Below, in pieces: positions 8,246-16,100 of a stretch of 32,175 bases of DNA. The stretch lies in assembly GCA_021155905.1 (NCBI GenBank), contig JAJNBG010000053.1, positions 1 through 32,175 of the forward strand, read 5' to 3'. This DNA is from Bacteroidota bacterium (GTDB lineage Bacteria > Bacteroidota > Bacteroidia > B-17B0 > Aurantibacillaceae). The notes under the pieces were generated by a model. The model made no database searches. It was not told the DNA's origin and was given only the letters and a program-made list of their open reading frames with translations. Made by a program: the position numbers and the translations under genes. Every line of letters begins with the position of its first letter. Positions within the stretch are counted from its first letter, which is position 1.

Positions 8246-10336
8246 TTGAACTTTTACAGCATGCTCCGAATCTTATTTCTTTTATTCATCAGTACTTCTA
8301 TTTTTTGTCAAAACAACAAATTCATTGATAGCCTTAAAAAGCTAGCCACTTCTTCTGTGGATTCTGTGCGTTTTGCCGCTTATAGTGAGCTGGCATGGGA
8401 GACCAAGGAAACGGATAAAAATGCATCGTTAGAGTACTCCACCAAATTATACAACGAAGCCTTAAATAGTAACGATCAGAAATGGATTGCCCAGGGATTA
8501 AACGACATAGGTATAGTTTATTTGCGCTCAGGCGATATGAAAAAAGCCCTAACCCATTTTGAAAGATCCCTGGCCATTAGAAAAAAATTGGGTAACAAAA
8601 AGGACATTGCTTCCAGCCTGAGTAAAATTGCCAATATTAAAACGGATAACGGACAATATGGCGAAGCCCTGGAACTTCAATTGCAAACTTTAAGAATTTA
8701 TGAAGAATTAAATATTCTTCCATATATGGCACAAACCTATAATAACATAGGTCAATTGTACACAAACCTTAATAATTTCAAAGTCAGCAATCAATATTTG
8801 AAAAAAGCCTATGACATTTCCAGATCCCTAAATGATGTTTACACAATGCCGGTTACACTTTCCATTATGGGAAGCAATTTCGGCGACCTTGGCAAAATTG
8901 ATTCTGCGATTATCTGCTATATTGAAGCGAAAAAGAATTTTAAAGAAACAGAAGAGTATTCATACTACGCCACAGCCTGCAATAACCTTGGGCATTTATA
9001 CCGAAAAAAAGGAGACTCAAAAAACGGGGAAGCAAGCTACCAGGAAGCGATTGCTGTCAGCAGGCAAATAGGTGATTCTGCAGGCCTTGTGCTTTATGAG
9101 AACAATCTTGCCAATGTTCTTATGGACCGGGGCGAATTTGCTGAAGCCGAGAAAATCCTTTTAAACTCTTTGAAGGTTTCTGAAAACCTTGGACTCGGTG
9201 AAAACGTGTTGAAGATCACACAAAGCCTCACCGGCCTATACATACTTTCAAAGGATTCTAAAAAAGCGAAGATCACGTTCGATCGATACAGGCGCCTGCA
9301 GGATTCCGTGTATTCGGTTGAAAACTCCGTTCGCTTTTCAGAAGCGCAAACCAAGTTCGATGTCGAGAAAAAAGATCTGGAACTGGCCAAAAACAAAGCG
9401 GAAATCGAAATGGAGAAAAACAAAAAGTACATTACATATGGTGCACTCGCATTTTTTATTCTTCTCTTTTCTGTTAGTATCTGGGCCTTTATTCAAAAAC
9501 GAAAAAATGCGAAATTGTTGGAAGTAAAAAATAACCAACTGGAAGGTGCCAATCGGAAAATCTCACATCAAAAAGAAGAGCTGATTGAAAAGCAAAAGGA
9601 AATCCTGGATTCTATTTATTATGCGAAGAAGATTCAAAATGCCTTACTGGCCAGTGAAGAGCTTCTAATGAAAAACCTGGTGGATCATTTTATTTTGTTT
9701 AAGCCAAAAGACATTGTGAGCGGGGATTTCACCTGGGCTACGATTAAAGATAATAAATTTTATCTTGCCTGCTGCGATAGCACGGGACATGGCGTACCGG
9801 GCGCATTCATGAGTCTCTTAAATATTGGATTTATAAGCGAAGCGATCAAAGAAAGAAATATCGAAGAACCGGGACAAGTATTTAATTATGTCAGGGAACG
9901 ATTAATTGAGACGATTGGCAATGATGACCAAAAAGATGGTTTTGACGGCATTCTGCTTTGCATGGATATTCAGACAAAAAAAATAAGCTATGCAGCAGCA
10001 AATAACAGTCCTTTATTGGTCAGGAATAAAGAACTGGTTCATTTGAAAGGCAATAAAATGCCCGTAGGTGAGGGAATTAAAACAGATTCTTTCGAAACGT
10101 TTTCACTGACATATGAAAAAGGAGACAAGCTGTATTTGTATACAGACGGATATCCTGACCAGTTTGGAGGCTCAAAAGGAAAAAAGTTAAAGTACAAACA
10201 ACTGGAGGAAATGCTGTCTGCCAATTCCGATAAACCGACAAACATACAAAAAGAAAATCTTGATACGGGTTTTGAATCATGGCGCGGAAGTCTTGAACAG
10301 GTGGATGACGTCTGCGTAATTGGTATATGCCTTTAA
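8246..10336 (+). CDS. TPR receptor with PP2C/SpoIIE-type phosphatase output
   Basis: A 696-residue membrane protein. An N-terminal signal peptide (LRILFLLFISTSIFCQ) leads to a periplasmic array of about 6-7 tetratricopeptide repeats (residues ~40-350), a coiled stalk ('FDVEKKDLELAKNKAEIEME', 371-390), one transmembrane helix (~396-417), a cytoplasmic coiled coil (~420-460) and a SpoIIE/PP2C-type serine phosphatase domain (~480-696). Metal-binding Asp residues are visible at D494 (SGDF), D511 (CCDSTGHG), D634 (YTDG) and D687/D688. Such phosphatases often act on STAS anti-anti-sigma factors, but no STAS gene is in the window. The start may be TTG 8246 or ATG 8261; both keep the signal peptide. 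The next gene has the same architecture with a kinase output, 19 nt downstream. Confidence 0.92.
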   Translation: MNFYSMLRILFLLFISTSIFCQNNKFIDSLKKLATSSVDSVRFAAYSELAWETKETDKNASLEYSTKLYNEALNSNDQKWIAQGLNDIGIVYLRSGDMKKALTHFERSLAIRKKLGNKKDIASSLSKIANIKTDNGQYGEALELQLQTLRIYEELNILPYMAQTYNNIGQLYTNLNNFKVSNQYLKKAYDISRSLNDVYTMPVTLSIMGSNFGDLGKIDSAIICYIEAKKNFKETEEYSYYATACNNLGHLYRKKGDSKNGEASYQEAIAVSRQIGDSAGLVLYENNLANVLMDRGEFAEAEKILLNSLKVSENLGLGENVLKITQSLTGLYILSKDSKKAKITFDRYRRLQDSVYSVENSVRFSEAQTKFDVEKKDLELAKNKAEIEMEKNKKYITYGALAFFILLFSVSIWAFIQKRKNAKLLEVKNNQLEGANRKISHQKEELIEKQKEILDSIYYAKKIQNALLASEELLMKNLVDHFILFKPKDIVSGDFTWATIKDNKFYLACCDSTGHGVPGAFMSLLNIGFISEAIKERNIEEPGQVFNYVRERLIETIGNDDQKDGFDGILLCMDIQTKKISYAAANNSPLLVRNKELVHLKGNKMPVGEGIKTDSFETFSLTYEKGDKLYLYTDGYPDQFGGSKGKKLKYKQLEEMLSANSDKPTNIQKENLDTGFESWRGSLEQVDDVCVIGICL

Positions 10337-10355
10337 TTAAAATAAAAATTATAAA

Positions 10356-12260
10356 ATGAATTTAAGATCAGTTTTATTTATTGTGATGTGTCTCTCTTTT
10401 CGCGGTTTTTCCCAGGCCTGTGATACGCTGACCATCAAAAAATTAGTCGGGCAGGCCGATCTTGAACTGTCGAAAGATGTGGATCGATCCTACCAACTGG
10501 CATTCAAAGCTTATTCTCTTTCCAGAGAATGTCCTAATACTACATACTTTTTCGAATCTGTTCTTTCCCTGAGTAATGCCTATTACCAGAAAGACCAGGG
10601 CGATTCCACCATCAAACTCATTACCCCTATTCTCGCAAAATTACCGGCTGGCACTTCCACGTTTTACAAAGCAAGGCTGAATCATATGTTAGGAAGTGCC
10701 TATACCATGATCATGCAACTGGAAAATGGATTAAAGCATTCACTGGAAGCATTGAGAAATTATGAGGCAATTAAAGATAGTTCGCATACTTCCAATATGT
10801 TTGTAAATATTGCCAATATTTATAATCAGCAGCATAATTTCAAACAAGCTGAAAAATACCTGACAAAGGCCATACAAATTGCCTCGAAACTCAATAGAAA
10901 AACAGCCCTGGGCAATGTGTATAATACCATGGGCATTTTATATGCGGAAAACGGAATGTTGGATTCAGCCGAGCGATTCTTTCTATTATCTACTCAGATC
11001 AGGGAAAATTTAAAGGACTATACGACCTTAGCATGGAACTATAACAACCTTGGAGGCGTTTATACCTTACTGGACAAACCTTCCGAAGGCATCATCTATT
11101 TTGAAAAGGCATTAAAACTATTTGAAGAAAATAAAAATTATGATGGTCAAACCTCGGTGGCAAATAACATAGGGGAATTGCATTTGAAAATGGGAAATAC
11201 CCAGAAGGCGCTTAACTATTTTAACTATTCCCGGGGACTCTATTCTCAAACCAATAATCCGGACAACCTGGAGAATTTGTATGGTAACCTCTCCGATTAT
11301 TATTCATATACAGGTGATTTTAAAACGGCCAAACAATATTCAGATTCCCTGATTTTTTTAAAAGATTCCTTGTCCGGAGAACGCCTTGACAGAAGCATGG
11401 CCGAAATGCAGATCAGATTTGATGTAGAGAAAAAGGATCTGGAAATTGCGAAGAACAAGGCAGAGCTGAAAGCAAAAGAGAAACAGGAATTTATAAAAAA
11501 CATCATCACTGTGGCGGTTTTTGCCTTGCTGATTCTTTTATTCGTGATTGGCTTTTTAATGTACCGCAAAAAACAACTCGAACACCGGGCGAAACTGGAT
11601 GCGGAAATTGCCACACAAAAAGAAACACGCACAAAATCAATTCTGGATGCAGAGGAAAAAGAACGCAGACGTATCGCACAGGATTTGCATGACGGCGTCG
11701 GTCAACTCTTAAGTGCAGCGAAATTGAATTTAAGCAACCTGGAATCAAAATTAAGTGATCAAAATGAAGATCAAAAACTGGCGATGCAAAATGCGCTCAC
11801 GCTGGTTGATGATTCTGTTAAAGAAGTAAGGGCAGTTTCACACAATATGATGCCTAATACTTTGATTAAACTCGGATTAGGAAGCGCTGTCAGGGAATTC
11901 ATTACCAAGCTTGGAAATGCACCTACTCTTAAGGTTGATCTGGAGATTGTTGGTTTGGACAATCGTTTGGACAACCAGGTAGAAACTGTGTTATACAGGG
12001 TCATACAGGAAATCATCAATAATATTATCAAACACGCCAATGCCTCACACATCAGTATGCAGTTAATCCGGCATGATACTGAATTAAACGTAATGATTGA
12101 AGATAACGGTGTGGGATTTGAAACAAATAATCTGGACATATACGATGGCATTGGACTAAAAGGCATCATTACCCGCATTGAATTTTTAAATGGTTCGGTT
12201 CACTTTGATTCTTCGGTTGGCAGAGGAACCACTGTTATTATAGATGTTCCCCTGGTTTAA
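10356..12260 (+). CDS. TPR receptor histidine kinase (HisKA_3 + HATPase_c)
   Basis: A 634-residue membrane kinase. The signal peptide (residues 1-20, ending FSQ) precedes periplasmic TPR repeats (~60-335, e.g. 'NVYNTMGILYAENGMLDSAE'), a stalk ('FDVEKKDLEIAKNKAELKAK', 355-374), a transmembrane helix (~382-403), a cytoplasmic coiled coil and a NarX-type phosphotransfer domain with H445 in 'RRRIAQDLHDGVGQLLSAAK'. The ATPase domain shows the N box 'YRVIQEIINNIIKHA' and G1 box 'EDNGVGFE'. HisKA_3 kinases normally phosphorylate NarL-type regulators, and a good candidate lies at 4173. The stalk is nearly identical to that of the upstream phosphatase, so the two arose by duplication and swap of output domain. 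ATG start at 10356. Confidence 0.94.
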   Translation: MNLRSVLFIVMCLSFRGFSQACDTLTIKKLVGQADLELSKDVDRSYQLAFKAYSLSRECPNTTYFFESVLSLSNAYYQKDQGDSTIKLITPILAKLPAGTSTFYKARLNHMLGSAYTMIMQLENGLKHSLEALRNYEAIKDSSHTSNMFVNIANIYNQQHNFKQAEKYLTKAIQIASKLNRKTALGNVYNTMGILYAENGMLDSAERFFLLSTQIRENLKDYTTLAWNYNNLGGVYTLLDKPSEGIIYFEKALKLFEENKNYDGQTSVANNIGELHLKMGNTQKALNYFNYSRGLYSQTNNPDNLENLYGNLSDYYSYTGDFKTAKQYSDSLIFLKDSLSGERLDRSMAEMQIRFDVEKKDLEIAKNKAELKAKEKQEFIKNIITVAVFALLILLFVIGFLMYRKKQLEHRAKLDAEIATQKETRTKSILDAEEKERRRIAQDLHDGVGQLLSAAKLNLSNLESKLSDQNEDQKLAMQNALTLVDDSVKEVRAVSHNMMPNTLIKLGLGSAVREFITKLGNAPTLKVDLEIVGLDNRLDNQVETVLYRVIQEIINNIIKHANASHISMQLIRHDTELNVMIEDNGVGFETNNLDIYDGIGLKGIITRIEFLNGSVHFDSSVGRGTTVIIDVPLV

Positions 12261-12262
12261 AA

Positions 12263-12769
12263 ATGTTAACAAACACCGATTTTGTAAGTTCCTACTTTGA
12301 AGAAGAAAAGATTTCGGCTTCAATCATGATCATCCTGGGATCAATTTATGTTGTATCCGGTTTGTTTTTTTTGTTCATCATTAAATATTCTTTTTTTAAG
12401 GGCATGGCAATTCCCCTTTTACTCATCGGATGTATGCAATGTGGCGCAGGGTCTGTGATTGTTATGCGCGCATCGAAAGACATCAGCAGGGTTGAATATC
12501 AACTCGTTCATGAAACACAAAAAATAAAATATGAGGAACTTCCACGAATGGAAAAAGTGTTGGACAATTTCACTCTGTATAAATACTTCGAGCTTGTATT
12601 CATTGTGATAGGCCTTCTTCTCTTTCTCCTGTTTTTTAATTCAGTACAAACCTTTTGGAAAGGCATTGGTCTAGGGCTTTTGCTGCCGGCCCTTATATTA
12701 TTTGTTTTGGATTTGGTAGCCGAAAAAAGAGCAAAGCAGTATGTCAATTTTCTATTGGAAGCATTTTAG
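12263..12769 (+). CDS. Small four-helix membrane protein, unknown function
   Basis: A 168-residue protein with four predicted hydrophobic segments: about residues 19-42, 44-70, 107-130 and 132-151. A charged loop of ~40 residues (MRASKDISRVEYQLVHETQK onward) separates helices 2 and 3. The ATG begins 2 nt after the kinase stop codon, so it is almost certainly co-translated with the TPR kinase and may be its accessory or partner. I do not recognise a family. The terminal segment 'LDLVAEKRAKQYVNFLLEAF' is amphipathic and cytoplasmic by the positive-inside rule. Confidence 0.8.
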   Translation: MLTNTDFVSSYFEEEKISASIMIILGSIYVVSGLFFLFIIKYSFFKGMAIPLLLIGCMQCGAGSVIVMRASKDISRVEYQLVHETQKIKYEELPRMEKVLDNFTLYKYFELVFIVIGLLLFLLFFNSVQTFWKGIGLGLLLPALILFVLDLVAEKRAKQYVNFLLEAF

Positions 12770-12844
12770 AAAATGATCGATACCATCAAAAAATCACTTC
12801 AAAAAAATATTGCATTATTTTAGGATTTTTTATTCAATTTTTCG

Positions 12845-12852
12845 TAATTTTA
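12845..12852 (+). promoter_or_regulatory. -7 element of the rnpB promoter
   Basis: TAATTTTA lies 4 nt before the predicted 5' end of RNase P RNA, which is the right place for a Bacteroidota -7 box (TAnnTTTR). The -33 element is not clear in this very AT-rich stretch. Confidence 0.5.
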
Positions 12853-12855
12853 GGC

Positions 12856-13163
12856 AAAACAGGTTTGTTTCATCGCTCTTTATTTTAAGGGAGGAAAGTC
12901 CGGGCAACGCAGGGCAATTTGCCATCTGAAAGGATGGGTATGTTTTCAGGAATGAAAACATAACAGATAGTGTCACAGAAAACCAGGTAGCCGTCCGCCA
13001 ACTGGCGAGCGGTCATAGTGAAAATGTGAGGTAAGAGCTCACATGTGCAGTTGGTAACAATCGCATAGGACAAACCTCTAATGTTGTAAGGCCATGTAAA
13101 CCCTGATGGAAGTCGTTCGCCGAAAGGCAAACGAAACAGAACCCGGCTTATAGAACCTGTTTT
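12856..13163 (+). ncRNA. rnpB: RNase P RNA (bacterial class A)
   Basis: The catalytic RNA of ribonuclease P, which cuts the 5' leader from pre-tRNAs. Outer helix P1 is formed by AAAACAGGTT (12856-12865) and AACCTGTTTT (13154-13163). The conserved 5' P4 strand GAGGAAAGTCCGGGC is at 12891-12905, the CACAGAAA block at 12974-12981, the GAGGTAAGAGCTCAC element (P11/P12 region) at 13027-13041, and the 3' P4/CR-V strand ACAGAACCCGGCTTATAG at about 13136-13153. The length of about 308 nt is at the short end for the class. The T-rich end of P1 and the T run after it may also serve as terminator. The next start codon is only 17 nt away. Confidence 0.95.
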
Positions 13164-13180
13164 TATTTTTTACTGTACGC

Positions 13181-16100
13181 ATGCTAAAACGCATAACTTA
13201 CATATTAACTTTAGTTTTGTTATCAAAACTATTGCCTGCTCAATGTCCCCAGATATATGACTATTTAGGAAATTTAGTAAACAAGCCTTATTTTATTGAC
13301 TGCCAGGGAACCGGTTCATATAACATGAATTTTGCTTCCAATACCGGTTGGGGCGCTTACACCATAGATTGGGGAGACGGGACCACAATAACCTCCGGAG
13401 GATCCTACACGGTAAATTCATTGATTAATCATGTTTACAATTCAGCTTCTCCCGATACCTTTGTTATTACCTTAAGCATCCCGTCTTTGGGCTGTACTCT
13501 CACAGGGATCAGTGTTATGGAAAAACCGGTTAATGCCTCCATACAAATTCCCATTGGAGGGGTGACCACCGCCTGTGCACCGAAAGCTCTACTGTTTACC
13601 AATTCAAGTACGGATGTTTCCGAAACAACCTGGTTCACCTGGAACTTCGGGGATGGTACGCCGGTGCAGACTTTTAATTTTTCCAACTCGGGACAAACAA
13701 TCTCTCACACCTACAATCCGGGAACGGTAAACTGCCAAACGGCCGTAACCCTGACGGCAAAAAATTACTGTACTCCCGTTCCCACCATCGCTAACTTTAA
13801 CCCGATTCAAATTTACGACAGGGATGATGCCGCGATTACTCCTTCAGCTTTTATCAAATGCTGGCCGGATAATATTTTTACGTTTTCAAATACAACCAAC
13901 CGTAATTGTGTTCCTCAGGGAAATACCTTTCAGCGACAGGAAAAGTGGAACCTTGGAAATTACTGGGGTTTAGGGCATGACTCCATCATTGGATGGAGAC
14001 CCTGGCCACCAACTTCCCCTTTGACGGTTGCTTTTCCTGCTGTGGGCACTTACACGGTTTTGCTTCAGGACAGTAATTTGTGTGGTGTTGACATCCAGGT
14101 TCAGTCTGTAACCATTGTGAATCCACCGGTTGCGGGAGTTGTTGCACCTGCCGGACCTTTTTGCCAGGGTTCTGCGGTTACCTTCACCAATGCAAGTGCT
14201 ACAGGATATTCCTATAAATGGAACTTCGGAACAGGTGGTGGATTTGTCAGTAAACCGTTCGGTGCACAAACTTTTACATATAACACTCCGGGAACTTACA
14301 CTATTTCTGTGGTTGCTTTAATTGGTGGTGGTGGTGCTGCCTGTACGGATACCGAAAAAGTAGTGATTAATATTCTACCAAGACCAACAGCAAATTTTAC
14401 GATTAGTCCTAACCAGGGTTGTAATTCTATTTCCGGTGTTACCTTTACTGATCTGTCAGCCAGCGCGAATACATGGAACTGGAATTTCGGTAACAGCAAT
14501 ACCTTTAACGGGCAGGTTCCTCCTTCTCAAAATTATAACAGCGTTGGAAATTATGTGGCCTCGTTAACCGTCACAGCTGCCAATACGTGTGTTCATACAT
14601 TTACGGCTTCTGTCAAAGTTCACCAAATCCCGGTGGCCGCTTTTACAGCCTCAAATGCCTGCGTTGGGTCCCCTGCCTCTTTCATTGATAATTCAACGTT
14701 TGCATCCGGTGACCCAATTGTTAGCTGGCATTGGGATTTCGGAGATGCATCCACAACGGCTACTACAACCGTTCAAAGCCCTTCGCACACCTTTTCGGTT
14801 CAAAATACATACACAACACAACTGATTGTCAACACGGCTAATTGCAGCGACACTATTTCTCAAACCATTACCATTAATGTAAAACCCACCGCTGATTTTA
14901 CATTAAATCCATTAAACGGCTGTCCCACACTGACAGTTGATTTTTCTAACTCTTCGGTAAATGCCACTTCCTATAACTGGGATTTCGGAAATGGCAATAC
15001 TTCTATTGCTCCAAATCCGTCTGGAACATTTACCAACACGACTGCAGTTAACAAAATCTATACAGTAACACTGACAGCATTAACACCCGCTGGTTGCTCA
15101 GATACACACACAGCGAGTGTCACCGTTTTCACAAAACCTTCCGCCTCCTTTACGGTGAACGCTCCAATCGGTTGCTCACCGGTAGCTGCAACGTTCACTA
15201 ATACTTCAACAGGTGCCTCTTCTTATCTTTGGACATTCGGTGACGCATCCAGCAGTACTTCAACCACATCCGTACTCTCGCACACCTTTGTGAACTCAAG
15301 CCTGGTCATTCAAACATTTACTACTCAGTTAACAGCTATTAGCAGCAACGGGTGTAAAGACAGTACAAGTTTAACGGTTACAAGCTATCCCCGTCCAATT
15401 TTTAATTTTACAATGGTGCCGAACAGCGGATGTTCGCCATTGAATGTCAATTTTCCACCTGTACTTGGAGCCGTTACCTATGAATGGGATTTCGGGGACG
15501 GAAGTCCTACCGATTTTTCACCCAATCCAAATCATGTTTTTACCAATACAACAACCGTAAACAAAACCTACACTGTGCAATTGATTGCGTCTAATGCATT
15601 TTCCTGTATTGATACGACCTATGGCTATCCGATTGTTTTCGCCAAGCCACAGGCAGGGTTTGCCGTTACTCCAACAGTAGGCTGCTCTCCGTTAGCGACC
15701 ACGTTTACAAATACAAGCATAGCAGGCTCAACCTATCTGTGGAAATTTGGAGATGGTAACACTGCATCAACTGCCAATACAAACCATACTTATACCAACA
15801 CAAGCAATACTGTCAACCAAACATTCACCTGTTCACTGGTTGCTATATCAGCTAATGGATGTAGGGATTCTTTGGACAAAACACTACTTGTGTATTTCAA
15901 ACCTTTTTCAAACTTTGCACTGGATACACCGCGCTGTCTTTCCAAAACTATTACATTTACTAACACATCGCAAGGATCAGTTAACGATAGCTGGAATTTT
16001 GGTGATGGAAGTCCTTTATCAGGTCTTACAAATCCTACGCACACCTATACCAACAATACAATCAACAACGTAACCTATTCCGTTCAGCTGATTTCAACAA

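Noticed and set aside
12885..13130. Minus-strand 81-codon frame
   Set aside because: It lies wholly antisense to RNase P RNA; the codon pattern is set by the RNA structure and the product has no recognisable features.
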